64,000 bases of DNA from Ceratorhiza oryzae-sativae (taxonomy: Eukaryota; Basidiomycota; Agaricomycetes; Cantharellales; Ceratobasidiaceae). Below the pieces are notes generated by a model. That model saw only the letters and a program-made list of their open reading frames with translations. It made no database searches and was not told the DNA's origin. Positions within the stretch are counted from its first letter, which is position 1, and every line of letters starts with the position of its first letter. The translations under genes and the position numbers were made by a program. Below are positions 12,263 to 24,780 of the stretch, in pieces. The DNA is taken from assembly GCA_030998015.1 (NCBI GenBank), contig JARWMV010000232.1, forward strand, positions 1,736,001 through 1,800,000. Direction: 5' to 3'.

Positions 12263-13545
12263 TCATCTTCGCAATCCCTCCAAATCGCCCTTGGGCACCT
12301 TCCACTCCTCCAGGCTCGATTTGAGACCCAGCTCCTTCACCAACGCATCGATATAACCAGCCAACAACACTCCACCCTCGGCCCTTTCCGCAGGCTGAGG
12401 CAGTCCCTCGACCTCAGCCTCCAACCTCCGAACAGCCCTCTCCAGATTCCGCTTGCTATACGCGTCCGTCGTCTTGGCAGTGAGCTCGACCGACTTGGCC
12501 AACGTCAAACAGCTGGTTATCCCATGAGGAATCTGGTACGTCGCACCGAGTTTGTGGCCTAACGAGTGACTCAAACCCAGCGCGCCCGGTTTGGGGTTTG
12601 GAGCGAGGGAGAGATAAGATGCGAGCTGGAGTTTGTATCTTACATCAAGGTCGGACGGGTTCTTCTTGCACGCCAACAGGTTCTCGAATAAAAGTGGGAT
12701 GGCTGATAGCGACGATTCGACGATAGTAAAGGGCGTCGGAGGGGAACTGCAATCCGGTTAATCTTTTGTATTCGAGATAAATAAATCAGCTACCGGTAGA
12801 GCGCCTCGACTGCGTGGTCTAAAGCTCTTACTCCCGTCGAGAGCCAAAGTCGTTCAGGAGTATGCACTGTCAGATTGGCGTCGAGTACCACAGCCTGGAT
12901 TCGATTCAGTAGGGCTCATTAAATCCCTCATTGAACCTACATCAGGACATAACTCTGGATTGTTGATTGATACCTGATAGCCACGCCGTCCTTGAATGTG
13001 ATTATCCTAGCATAAGTGAAGCACTTGCGTACCTTGTGTCCCTCCTCGCTCGTGTACCCCGCATTCATCGTATATTCTATTTTCCAATCAGTCTCCAGCG
13101 AGCTCTGTAGATAGCCGACAAGCTTACCAGCAGCACTCAATGTAGTAGGAACAGCAATAATCTTCAAAAATCCCACACTCTCCCCTTTCTCCTCACGTCT
13201 GTAATAACTAATCGCCTTGGCAGCATCGATCGGACTCCCACCCCCAAGCGCAACAATCACGTCCGCCTTGGTCTCCTCCAACACCTTGAGCGCATTCTTG
13301 ATCCCAGCAACCGGCGTATGCTGTCCAATGTCGGTAAAACTCGCGACATGCGCAGTACCAAGGGCCTCGGACGTCTCTTCAAACACGGGCGATTTGGAAA
13401 CAGATTTACCGGTAAGAATGAGAGCGCGCGAACTGCCGAGGCTTTTGAGCGTTTCGGGGAGGCGCGAAAGCGAGCCTGGTCCGTAGTGCAGGACTTTGAG
13501 TTTAGAGTACGAGTAGAATCCAGGTGGGACCGATAGTTGCGCCAT
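12263..13545 (-). CDS. iron-containing alcohol dehydrogenase, maleylacetate reductase-like
   Basis: Group III Fe-dependent dehydrogenases include maleylacetate reductase, which reduces maleylacetate to 3-oxoadipate in hydroxyquinol and chloroaromatic breakdown. The start MAQLSVPPGFYSY opens a nucleotide-binding N-terminal domain: LKVLHYGPGSLSRLPETL, ALILTGKSV, VIVALGGGSPIDAAKA (the GGGS phosphate-binding turn) and AVPTTLSAAG. After introns, LTVHTPERLW, ALDHAVEALY and LGLSHSLGHKLGA supply the conserved His residues of the metal-binding helical domain, followed by YQIPHGITS. The C-terminus ends early in frame (stop 12263-12265); KMME-like sequence continues in another frame, so a 3' indel or unseen last exon is possible. 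Family assignment is firm; the exact substrate is inferred. Confidence 0.8.
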
Positions 13546-13712
13546 CGTGGTTTACGATTGGAGGGACAGGTGTGTTATGAAACGATTTTAGGTTCGACTG
13601 CCTAGACGGTGGGAAAACGAGTGCCGCGCTCGTTCATCGGCATATAGCTTACCAATGCACGATCGTCGTGATTGATGCATAAGCCATACATCATTTGGGC
13701 AATCGGTAATAT

Positions 13713-13718
13713 CACGTG
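13713..13718. promoter_or_regulatory. CACGTG E-box upstream of the reductase gene
   Basis: A palindromic CACGTG lies about 168 bp upstream of the minus-strand start at 13545. bHLH factors bind this core in fungi. Function is inferred from position only. Confidence 0.3.
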
Positions 13719-14345
13719 GACGCATACATCTAGAACACCGATTTGGATCTTCTTTCATAAATGTCGGAAATGATGTGAAACGACCCAGCCCTTGTCCTCG
13801 AAGAACATCCCTCGGCGCCGAAAGAACATCGGTACACTATGATACCACGCATATACTAGCGTTCTATCCAAGATAAGGGCTGGTCAATGCCAATACTTTG
13901 AGCTTATATCAGGAATCGACGCGGCGGCATCGTGATCGTCGTGCATCGCACAGGCTGCCCGAAACGCCCGCCCCATTCATAGGCTGGTAAGAAGCAGAAG
14001 CAATATAGTGCCAGCCCCGAAAGATCCCTACTCCAAGCGCGGGCGAGGATGTCCCGTCGTTGATGTGCACATGGCGCACCTATTCATCACTTGTGGGTGG
14101 AGAAACGAGGATGGCCCGGTGCCCAGCTGCATGACCTGAAGGATCTAAACGATTTTATGCTCTGCTCTAGTAATTGGAACGCAACGCGGATGCGGAATTC
14201 AAACATTTTGATTTCCAGTATAGTACAGACATAATAAGAACATCACAAAAGTCATGTCAACGTTCACAACACAAATCCATCAGCCTGACCGATAAGTGGG
14301 GAGAGAAAACGAAAAGCCACTAAAGAAAAAGACTCGGACATTTGC
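13719..14345. other. intergenic region, no gene recognised
   Basis: This lies between the promoter side of the dehydrogenase gene and the 3' end of the transporter gene. No coding continuity or structural RNA was recognised. Confidence 0.4.
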
Positions 14346-16217
14346 TTAATAGGTCTGGTCGACAACTGCGATCCCACCGCTTTCCTTGACAGCAACCTTT
14401 CTCTTTGCCTTGGAAGCGGCAACAGGGTTCTCGGAGCCAAAGATTTCTTCGAGCTCTTCGAGAGTGCGGCCAACAGTCTCAACGCAAAGGAAGTACCACA
14501 AGACGGATTCGACAAGATCCCAACCCACAAAGATGAAGATGTAGTTGTATTTCTGCAATAGCATATCAGCAATCGAATTACAGTGGTATGTGCTTGATAA
14601 ACTCACAATGTTCTGGAGAGCGATAGGACCAGCATACAAGTTGATGAACGAGATGCAGTTGACGACAAAGGCGTACATGGCCATACCCTTTGCACGGCTG
14701 TTGGTGTGCAAGCATTCGACGGGGTAGAGGGCTTGGAGCGGGGTGTACGCGAACGAGTATATGATGTTGAACCAGAAGAACGCAGCGACCGCACCACGTC
14801 CAACGTTGAGATCCTTTTGATCAGCAGGGGTCTTGGCCCACTTGGCGAGAGACCACCGTTGATGGCGAGCATCACAGCGCACACGGCCGTACCGAACACG
14901 AGCACCTTGCGACGCGGCATGCGATCAGCGAGGGCAACACCACAGCCAGCGCCAAATGCCGAGGTGAACGAGTTGGCCAGGTTGAGCACGAACTGCATGT
15001 AGTTGTCGTATCCGACGGCCTTGTAGATCTCAGTGTTGAAGTAACCGAGACCGTTACCGGAGAATTGACCAAAGACACCCATGAGCAGGACCATGAGCGA
15101 ACGCCAGCGCGCACCAGAGGTGGCAAAGAGACCGGAGTAGTCCCACCAGCGCTTGTCAGCACCGTCAACCTCGATACCCTCCTTGAACTCGTTCCACTCG
15201 AGCTCGACGAGAGGGCTGTTTGGGTCGCCTCCGCCGTGGTAGCGGACGAGGAAAGCACGGGCCTCTTCGTCACGAGAAGCGGCCATGAGCCAACGGGGGG
15301 ACTCGGGGAGGAACCAGACAGAACAAATGACGACGAACGATGGGACGGCTTGGAAGATCAAAGGAAGGCGCCAAGAGAGATCAGACTGGATCTTGCTCGT
15401 GCCGAGAGTAATACCAGCAGCTGGGATGGATCCTCCGAACCTATTTGACGAGGTGTCAGTTTAGTGTAATATGTTCGCTCCGAACAAATAATACTTGCCA
15501 TCCACAGTTGTAGAAGCCGGTCATACGACCACGCCATTGAGGTGGGCAGATCTCGATACAGTATGAAGGAGCCGCGGTGGTGAGGATAGACACACCGAAA
15601 CCGAGGATGAAGCGTCCGGCAATAAACTGACCCTTTACGTTGGAAGATGCGATAACCGCCGTACCAACGCAGATGAGGATGGCGCCAACAAACATACCGC
15701 CACGTCGCCCAGTACGGTCCGTGATCGGGCCGGCGAACCAAGGAGCAGCAACACCACCGATGGTGTAGATAGCGAAGATGATACCGGTTGTGGACCCAAG
15801 AGTGCCAGAGTTAAACTTGTGTTGATAGTAGGGCATGGCGTTGATTGCAGTCATGCTGAAGCAGGCGCATCAGTAGATTTCGTGATGGTAGAGCTTGTAT
15901 GACTTACAGGGAGCCATCGTAACCGTTCGCGCAGGAGCAAAGGAAAGCGACAAAACAACACCAGTATAGGGTGAGCGAATCTCGCGACCAAGGGTTGAGC
16001 TTTGTCTGGGTGACTGCCGCCACGTATGCAGCATTACGGACTTCGACGACTTGCTTGACGCCTATTAGAACAGTTAGTTTTGGCAGGTCGGAAAACCAAG
16101 GTCAATATCACCTTTCACTTGCTCGACATTGGCAACACGCTCGACCTTGAGATTACCACTTGTATGAATCCTCTCCTCGGCGAGCTTCTCAGGATCAGAG
16201 TGGCTCGAGTGCGACAT
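14346..16217 (-). CDS. MFS sugar transporter (hexose/lactose permease-like)
   Basis: This is a plasma-membrane sugar/H+ symporter of the MFS sugar porter family, with about 12 predicted membrane segments. The start MSHSSHSDPEKLAEER is followed by an intron and a hydrophilic N-terminus. Signature blocks are GPITDRTGRRGG (loop 2-3), FILGFGVS, YCIEICPPQWRGRM (loop 4-5), WFLPESPRWL (the PESPR motif after helix 6), GNGLGYFNTEIY (helix 7) and VETVGRTLEELEEIFGS near the C-terminus. The stop at 14346-14348 follows VVDQTY. A one-base loss near 14847-14856 splits the frame between MLAINGG and LAKWAKTPADQKD; both sides are family-typical. The gene is divergent from the beta-mannosidase, suggesting uptake and hydrolysis of related sugars (inference). 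Confidence 0.88.
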
Positions 16218-16720
16218 GGCTCGCTGCTGCAACAATACTTAGTATGAACGGTAATAACAGTAGGTGTACTAGGACATGCCTGAGAGCGGAGTGTGGGGCC
16301 AAGCTGGGAGAGAGCGGATACCACGAAGAATCGAAGCACAACAAGAGATGAATATTTATAGGAATTCGTAGATAATCAGGGGCCCCAGCGACTCTTGCCC
16401 ACGGGGTAATGTCGGACGGAAATGCGAGCGTGAGTCTCGTGCCACCCATGGTGTAGATTGATTCGGAAGGCCAATTACTCGAGGGGTAGAGCGGCCTGCC
16501 ATGAATGCACTGATGGCTTGCCATGTCCGGCTTGGACGACGTCCGAAGAAACGCCGCGCTAGTGTGATTGCAGGCTACCCGGACCAGCAAGGACTCAGGC
16601 ACATGCTCGTGGCTGAAAATGATACCCGTGTCCGAAAATAATACTCGTGTTGTCTCATGACGGTTGGCGGTCTCAATGACTGGCTGTTTGGCGGTCAGCC
16701 GATATGGACACCAGCCAGAG

Positions 16721-16728
16721 TCACGTGA
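16721..16728. promoter_or_regulatory. TCACGTGA palindrome in a divergent promoter
   Basis: An 8-bp palindrome with the E-box core lies between the transporter start (16217, minus) and the beta-mannosidase start region (plus). Its position fits a shared regulatory site. No binding data are available from sequence alone. Confidence 0.35.
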
Positions 16729-16836
16729 TGTGCGGAGATTGGCGGCTCAAGCTTCACTGAGCCTCAAGACTTTTGCGGTACAAACCGGTAGAACGATGCA
16801 GCGTTTGATCTTGCCGGCTAATAGCGGGCCACCGGG

Positions 16837-19800
16837 ATGCGGATTAACTTCGGACGAGCGCTTCGGGCCGGGCTCGGGAGCCAAGGCGATTGGCGAAGCC
16901 AGTGGGTGTCTTATACCCCGACACCTCGCCGCCCAAATCTAGCCCCTCTGAACGCATATTCTGATTGTTTCTCCGCCAAAATTATCCATACTCAATCCTT
17001 CACCCTGCTGCCCAGTGCCCAGCGTTCCAAGTATGTCACTGCTCGTACCTTGGAGCGTCGGAACTCATCGGTTCTATCAGTGCCGTCCTTGACACCCATT
17101 CATTCGAACTGGTCATTCAAGCAGGTTGGCCGGCATGGAGAGAGCTCTGTGGCAGAAAAGGACGAGTGGATTCCCACATCCACGTTTCCGACGTCTGTCC
17201 ACGTTGAGCTCATCAAGCTCGGAAAGATTCCCGACCCATATATTGGCCTAAATGAATGGGACGTTCAATGTAAGGAGTGTTTCATCCTACAGCTTCTCCA
17301 TGGCTTGGACACCTGTGTCTCCTGGCCTGTATCTGCTCTCAAACACGAGGAGTAGGCACGAAAACTTCCGCAGCCTTGCGCTCGCAAGTTCTTCGGTATT
17401 GCATCGCTAGATCGAAATGCATATAGGCTATCGGATCACCACTAATCAAGAGTACTGATGATCCTTTCAGGGGTAGGCGAGGCCGATTGGCAGTTTCGCA
17501 CAACGTTTCAATTGCAGCCAAAGCATCTATCGGACCCAAGCGCCGACCTCATCTTCGATGGCCTGGATACGTACTGCACCGTTGAACTCGTGAGCCAGCT
17601 CAGGCCAGGCTTTGGAGTGTGGACTGAACAACCTCCCTATTTCGTTGATTTAGAATGGAAAGGTTATTTTGGAAGCGAACAACATGTTTCTCCCATACCG
17701 AGTTCCTGTCAAGAACCACTTGATTGAAGGTTCCAATGAACTTGTGCTTAACTTCCCTTCGACATTTGTAAAAGGCAAGCCAATCATGACATCCTCGAAC
17801 AGAACACGTCTCACTAAATAAACTAGGTCGCGAGCTGCAGGAAAAGCATGGAAATTTTGCACTTTGGAACGGAGATTCATCCCGTCTCCACGTTCGGACT
17901 GCTCAGTACACGTATGGTTGGGTACGTGGCTCGCGAACAAACGCAACTGTCAGTTCACCTGCTGAGTAGGATTGGGGCCCAATTCTTCGCACCATTGGGC
18001 CTTGGCGACCAATCACGCTAGAGACTTATGCTGTGCGCTTGGCAGACGTGCGCGTTCGCCAGGATGTGAAGGAAGATCTATCAGCGGAGTTGTCGGTGGA
18101 GCTGGAGATATCCGAGGCTGCGGGTGCGTAGTTCCTGAACCCGGGAAATCGAGAATTAACATTTGCTTGTTTAGACGACCTCACTGCAGCTGTCATCCTC
18201 AAGTCTTCAGCCGGTGCAGTCGTCAAGAGCGCAGAAACGACTATCAAAGATGGACGAGCAACCGTTGAATTCAAGCTCGCCAAGGGCGAAGTTGACCTTT
18301 GGTATCCAGTTCATTATGGAAAGCAAGCGCTGTACACTGTGGATGTTCAGGTGGCTGACAAAGTAACACTAGTCCATCCCTATAATGGGCCAAATGCTGA
18401 TCCTGGCCCTTCAGTCAGGGAAACAAGTGGCTGCTCACTCACAGCGCATTGGTATTCGCCGCGCAAGGGTAGTAGAAGAGCCGCTTGAGGGACAAGAAGG
18501 CCGCACGTTTCTCTTCGAGATCAACAATATTCGCATCTTTTGTGGAGGTACGCCAAGTGACCCGAACCTGCCCCCTCATATTTCACCTGTTTGTTAGGAT
18601 CGAACTGGATTCCTGCAGACAATTTCCTTACCACCATCAGTTCCGAGCGTTATCGTGCCTGGCTTCAGCTTCTTGTTGACGGAAACCAGAATATGGTTCG
18701 CATCTGGGCTGGAGGGATCTGAGGATGACGTCTTTTACGACACTTGTGACGAGCTTGGTATCCTGGTTTGGCAAGACTTTATGTTCGGATGCGGACAGGT
18801 CAGACATAACCATCAACTACTCCTCATGGCGAAGGTTGACATATTGTTTGCGCAGTACCCTGCCTATGATACCTTGTGGAATCTGTCAAGCTCGAGGCTG
18901 AAGCAAACGTGAAGCGTATGCGCCATCACCCTTCTCTTGTTATCTGGGGTAAGCTTTATGCTGTTGCTATCCGAATGCCCAAACGCTCACTGCGCATAAA
19001 TAGCCGGAAACAACGAGGATTACCAAGTCGCCGAGTCTCTCAAACTCGACCTCGACTATGACGCCGACCCGGAGAAGGTCGACTTCCGCAACACCAACTT
19101 CCCTGCTCGGTACATATATGAAAACGTCTTGCCCGAAATCGTGAACCGCTTGTCAGATACCCATTACCACCGTGCTAGTCCCTACAGTGGGTACGGCAAA
19201 CCAACCACTGATCGGACCTATGGTGATATCCATCAATGTGAGAACCCCCCCTAGTCTGTTCCTTGTTCCTCTGTTTATGATTTTATCTTAGGGAATGTCT
19301 GGCATGTGAGTGGAATGGGCTACGCTCATTTGATAGCGCCTCACGACCTGCTTTAGGGATCACAAGAACCTTGGCATAACTGGGACATCTTGTCAGGGCG
19401 GTTTGTCTCCGAGTTTGGAATGTAAGCCGCATACATCCAATTTCTCCTATCTATCCGAACGCACCTAATGTAGGGAGGGCTTCCCTAATATCCGTACTGT
19501 GGATTATTGGTTGGGCGGAAATCAAGCGGAACGGCACCCTCAATCACGCACAATGAATAACCACAATAAAGCAGACGGCTTTGAGCGTCGTCTTGAGCTT
19601 TACCTTGTCGAGAACTTCAAGCATGCCTTCGACATTGACAGGTACGCCAATTAAGTTTGTCGTAAAAAAAAATATGATTCAACTTTGGTATTAGCTACGT
19701 TTATTACACTCAGATTATGCAGGCCGAGACCCTGGCTTCCGCCTACCGCCTCTGGCGCCGTGAATGGCGGGGCAAAGGCAAGGAGTACACCGCTGGTGCA

Positions 19801-20639
19801 CTCGTTTGGCAGGCAAGTGTCATGCAATACACCCCTTTTCAGCCCGTTTTACAACTCGCTGCACCAGATCAACGACTGTTGGCCAGTTACTTCATGGGCT
19901 ATTGTCGACTATTTCCTCCGCCCCAAACCGGCGTACTTTACAATTGCCCGCGAGCTCCGACCGTACACGGTCGGAATGACACGCAAGACGATCAAGACAC
20001 CCTTATCTCCCTACTCGGCACTCTATTCATCCATCGAGACTCGGCTTGAAATGTGGGGTACTAACTCCACGCTCCAATCTGTCCAAGCCACGCTGGAGAT
20101 TCGGAGTTTTGACGTCGAGGATGGCGGCAAGCTGATCGACACGCAATCGCTCAGTGTCACCCTGGCACCAAATTCGAGCACAGAGTTGTGGAAAGGCGTC
20201 GTGCCAGGTGAAGTGAAACGCACGCGAGAGAGTGATCCACAAAAGGCGATCGTGGTCCAGGCGAGGCTCCTGAGCGCCGAGGGTCAAGTCTTGGCCCGTT
20301 ACTCCAATTGGTAAAGCTACATACGTCCCCCGATATTAGCTCCGCACTCACTAGCGAACGGGATGCAGGCCAGAACCCTTCAAGTTCATTCACTTCCCGA
20401 CGCCTGAACAAGTCGGACTCAAGATTTCGACTTCCAAGGGCGAAAGCTCGGAGGAAACTCTCGTAGCGCTCTCGACTCGCATCCCTATCAAGGGAATTAT
20501 CTTGGATGTCGATGGAGATGAAGCCAAGTGGAGTGACCAAGCAATTGATCTCGCACCAGGAGACGATCAGATCGTAGTTGTTAAAGGGCTGAAAGGACGT
20601 CCAGTCAAGGCGAGATATCTCGGGGATGGGTCCGCATAA
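16837..20639 (+). CDS. beta-mannosidase, glycoside hydrolase family 2
   Basis: GH2 beta-mannosidases release terminal beta-1,4-mannose from mannans and N-glycan cores. Conserved blocks in order are [89 protein letters not shown] (acid/base Glu after NN), [14 protein letters not shown] (nucleophile Glu in SEFG) and [16 protein letters not shown]. The stop is 20637-20639. More than ten short introns are visible; two have GC-AG ends (17775-17826 and 19813-19867). The frame slips near 18720 (before [13 protein letters not shown]) and at 18874-18875, where a TT that should be TTT precedes [13 protein letters not shown]. Conserved similarity starts near 17080; the Met at 16837 is only the most upstream in-frame start and the true N-terminus is uncertain. 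I see no clear signal peptide, so it may be intracellular. Confidence 0.87.
17775..17826 (+). other. GC-AG intron in beta-mannosidase
   Basis: The intron begins GCAAGC and ends CTAG. Splicing joins STFVKG to [10 protein letters not shown] in frame. No GT donor nearby gives a continuous product. GC donors are a known minority class. Confidence 0.7.
19813..19867 (+). other. second GC-AG intron in beta-mannosidase
   Basis: The donor is GCAAGT and the acceptor is ACCAG. Splicing joins GALVWQ to [10 protein letters not shown], matching the conserved GH2 block. Confidence 0.75.
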
Positions 20640-21015
20640 GGAAAGTTCTAGGCAGAATACGCACCGATCGTTTCTGGAATCGATTTATGCGTAGGGTTTG
20701 TGACGCTACGAATAAAAATAACGTTTTGAATCCCTGAAATCGCTCCACCTACCACATGGTTTCAAGTGGGAACGAAGTCGGCCGTTTAAATAATACGAAA
20801 CCATGCACACGCCATGCTCTTGCAGCGAGGCGAACGGCATTTGGGTGGGACTCCCGGGCTGTGCCCTGCGATACGTCAAGATGACCAGAAAACGCGTTTT
20901 AAAATGTACAGCTGGAGCGATAGGGAAAAGAGAAAGAGAAATAACAGCGAATGGAGAACAAATCGAGCAACATCCAAGCCAAACCAGTCCGTAGAATCGT
21001 CTAAAATAGGTACTC

Positions 21016-21847
21016 TCACATGATGACGCATGTGCCAGGCTTGTCTGGACTTGGATTTGTCGATTCCTCAATCTGAGCAAGACAGAGATCGAATACTTTG
21101 GCTGTATGACGTAGAGGCTGAGTGGGAGGCACCGGTGGAACGAACAATAGCACGTACCGACGTTCTGGTTATTTCGGGCGCTCGACTCGGTGAACGCACA
21201 GCCGAGCGACTCGGCCAGTTTCTGGCCCTCGGCAGTCGGCACTTGTCTACCAGAGCTGGTCAAGATGGGGCGTTTTTGCCACCCAGTGAAATGCATACCT
21301 GGCGTTGACGAGGTCGCTCTTTTGCCCCACAACGACGCAAGGGATTTTGGGGGTGCCCGAGTACGTCAAGATCTTCTCATGGATGATCTTAAAGTGGGGT
21401 GCTATTGTATCGACGCTTGGGGATGGCAAGTTGCGAACGAGCATACCTGAATCATATCAAAGCTCACGCGGGAAGCCACGCTATACACGAGGATGTATCC
21501 ATGGATGCCGATAGCATGCTTGTTGTTTAGTATCGAGTATTCGTCCTGGGCGCAATGTCAGTGCCTGAGCCAATAAGCTATGGCAGGTTGCTAACCTGGC
21601 CAGCAGTATCGATGATGTCACAGTCATATTCTGTGTTCTTGTGTTTAATCGACTTGGTGAACGTGTTCTCGATGGTGGGGTAGTATGATTCTACAAACGT
21701 GCCCTCGACAAACTGGACGACAAGCGAGGACTTGCCTGCGCCACGGCGTCGTCAACGGGTGGTGCACGGACAGCGACAAGCGGGCCTACCGACAGAGCGC
21801 GAGCCCAAGACGGCGATCTTGCGCTTCTTGAGGGGGTCGTTGCCCAT
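21016..21847 (-). CDS. RHB1: Rheb-family small GTPase
   Basis: Rheb is a Ras-like GTPase that activates TORC1 on endomembranes. The spliced product starts [16 protein letters not shown] and has the P-loop GSRSVGKSSL, with Arg at the position that is Gly12 in Ras, a Rheb hallmark. The effector region is [13 protein letters not shown], switch II is [12 protein letters not shown], and VVVGQKSDL and [11 protein letters not shown] are the base-binding motifs. The last exon ends GTCVIM, a CaaX box suited to farnesylation, with stop 21016-21018. Five introns with GT-AG ends are visible and the frame is intact throughout. The gene is convergent with the beta-mannosidase. Confidence 0.93.
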
Positions 21848-24624
21848 GGTGGTGGGGAAGAGCAGGTGGTGTGAAAGATGGGGGCTGCGGCTGAGGGTGG
21901 ACGTAAGGAACGCAATGGCTTTGAGCGAAACAAGTCCCAATGATCGCTTATCCACTATTTCACACGGGCCACTTTCACCAGACGACAACCACCACGACCA
22001 ATTCGTCTGTCGCGGTAGAACACCGGCCCTCGTTGGCCCACGCTCCAAAACACGGTGACCATCGACCCCCGCCCCTGCCGTACCACATCTGTCTCTTGCC
22101 TACTCGAGCTCCTCATCAGATCACATCTGTGTGCTCCTGTTTCTGACAACATCCAATATCCGCCAAATCGGTCCGGTTTCATATGCTCATCCAATCCACT
22201 CGAGCTGCCGCGTCAATTGCAAGGCCTGGACAACATCGCCAATAACAGCTAGCACCCGGCTTCCTGTGGAAATAGCCTTGGATGAGATGCGCAGGCCGCT
22301 GATGGATGACGCTCGTCGGTCGGGCTCCTAGTCAACCGAGCCGGCCAGTGAAGAGTCGGACTCTTTTGTCGACCACGCTGTCGATCCTGAGCCTGCATTG
22401 TGCTTGCTGGGGTTTTCACCAATAACTTAAACCCGACGTTCTATTCTTCTCCCGTCACACTGACACGCACCTCGGCCCCGTGGACCGAAAAACATGGCAC
22501 GGTCCGGTTTTTGGCAGCACGCAGCATCATTCAGCCACGCCAACGGTTATTTTCCGTGTTTCTTCACTCTGATCTGGACCTGAACGCCTCGGTTGCCCAT
22601 GGATCATTTGTCCCATGATCATCTGTGAGCACCGATGCTCAGAAAATTTTGACTCTCAACGGCGACTTGATGTCATGTGGTGGACCTGCCGACGCGCCTC
22701 TGTTACGATTATGAGCTCGCACCTCTGTTAAGTCAAACGTGCCGGGGCAAGACAACTGACACCATGGGATATGGTGGATCATACTTTCCCTACCTAAACC
22801 ATTTCAGATAGATCTGAGCCTTGGCCGTGTAAATCTAGGCTGGCAACCTATCATTGCTGCCGTCGCTGTTGACTTACCAACCTTCCCGGACTTGATCTAG
22901 GGACTTTATTGCACCCGACACCCGGAAGTAAACTTAGATTTCACCAGTGTGGTGTTCCCCAAATCCGTGATTCGGGATTCAGTTGTGGGCCGGTACAAGG
23001 TCTACCGGGCTGCCAGTGTGCTCTTGTGCATATTACGTATATAATTGACCCGAAACAACCCATGTTGGATATTGCTGTCGTTCTTAGTAAATATCAATAC
23101 ACTTCCCTCAGGGATATGTTTTTATTCCTCAGACTTACCCACAAGTTTACATTCCAACCAACATCGGACCTTGGACGTCCGCACGGTAGTGTATCCGAAA
23201 AGGCTAATTAATCACGCTCCATTCCTTGAATCATAACACGTGCAAACAGGGCTCCACAACCTCGCACACGCATAGACCAATTCGTCGTACTCATGGTTGC
23301 CACTCGCGATGCAAAAAATAAACAGCAGTGCGTTCAAGTATCCAAAATACGCGTAATATTCATTTTGACTCTGGAACTCAAAGGCTGAGGATATTTGTGT
23401 CCTCCTGACACCCTGCGATGCCTGCCGAATGTCCTAGTCGTTACCGCCAAACGTGCAAGACCGATGTCAGTACTTGATAAGCATGGTATTGAGCATTTAT
23501 ATAGACGAGGCGACATGGGGTTATAAAAAGTCAATGGTCTGTATTAAATGGAGTCGCATAAAGATCATGGGAGCAAGACCCGAGCTTTAGCGTCTGACAA
23601 GATCAAAATGATTGGGTCAAGCGCGGACAAAACAAAGAAAATACCAAGTAAAATCACAGGCAATCGGCGTGAGTTGGGATACAATCCAGAGGTCAGCCAT
23701 CCTCGTCAAACCTTCATGCCGTTGACTTAAGTGTGTCTAAGGCTAGACTTGCAGCCGACCAACATTCGCGGCCTAATTGGGACTCTTGGTGTTTAGCCCC
23801 AGGACGCTTCCTCTGACCGCATGCTTAAGCCTAGCCACAAAGGTGCCCTCGGCCGCAGGAACCTGGAATTGCCCCAATCCAAGCCTCCGAGCAAGCCACA
23901 CAGGCCCTATGCTCGAGCTCATCCATATTGCCGTGCTTGGCCCCCAGGGCCCCAGAACCGTCCCAATTCATGTCGTCGAGAAAGCGACATTTGACGAGGG
24001 ATGACTCACCAGCTGACGTATCTGGGTCGACCAAGTGCCGCACCGAAGAATTGAACGTCCGAATCTAGGCGCTCGACCAACAGGGAAGAGATTCCAAGTC
24101 GGGTATGAGTCCTAGTGCAGGCACTCTTGAGCTTCATAGAACACCTATGGTCGCTGGATTTCTTCAGTACGAGCCCCTATCGCAGGTAGGTGGGGTGTTC
24201 TAGGAGGGAGAGTATGAGTAGGACTGGTAAACCAATAGAATCCAATTAGAACCTACCATGAGCCCAGAGCGGCTTTAGTCAGGAACTGACATGGCGAAGG
24301 CCATATAACGCACTCATCTAAGAAGACGTCAGTGTCAAAAGGAGGCACAGTGGGGCGGGGCGACTTACTTGGTACTGGTAGCAGCGAGCCGAAGTTACGA
24401 CTGGCAGGTATGTCTATGATAATGGGTATATTTGAAGTTGATCGTAAGCATAATCAAGTTTCCAATTTGAGTATGTGAGGATTGGCTCATATGCTCGGCC
24501 CCAGGGTCCCGGACAAGTCCCAATCCAGGTGGTCAGCTTGGTCTCTGGCCTCGATGCAGCGGCACGGGCTGCTCTCGAGCATAGAGTTAGACTGACAATT
24601 CGCGTTTTTCGGGGTGTTTGTAGA
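21848..24624. other. gene-poor region
   Basis: Together with 24781-25850 this forms a ~4 kb stretch with many short open frames but no recognisable protein. A weak direct similarity links about 23930-23980 and 24490-24535, both with GGCCCCAGGG and CCCAAT cores, suggesting degraded repeat DNA. I saw no tRNA. Confidence 0.45.
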
Positions 24625-24780
24625 CCAATGATGAACGAGCGAGGTCGAGCGCTAGATCATGAGTCCGTCGAAAGGCGGGCTGCGCTGAAATGATCCGCGA
24701 CAGCTGGCTGAGTTCATCGGGCAAACTTGGGGGGTACGGAAGGCTCACCGAGCGCCTCCCTACGCAAGTAGGAGGCTGCC
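24625..24780 (-). repeat. dispersed repeat copy A
   Basis: On the minus strand this stretch aligns along most of its length with 40020-40200 (plus). Shared cores are GTTTGCCCGA, GAACTCAGCCAGC, TTTCGACGGAC-like sequence and GATCTAGCGCTCG. A shorter related copy lies at 57664-57782. I saw no clear terminal inverted repeats or target duplications, so the class (MITE, SINE or other) is open. Confidence 0.7.

Noticed and set aside
12263..16217. Aromatic or sugar catabolic gene cluster spanning reductase and transporter
   Set aside because: The two genes are ~800 bp apart on the same strand, but no ring-cleavage dioxygenase or regulator is nearby.
24625..24780. tRNA-derived SINE reading of the repeat
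   Set aside because: I could not identify convincing box A and box B promoter sequences, so I leave the class open.
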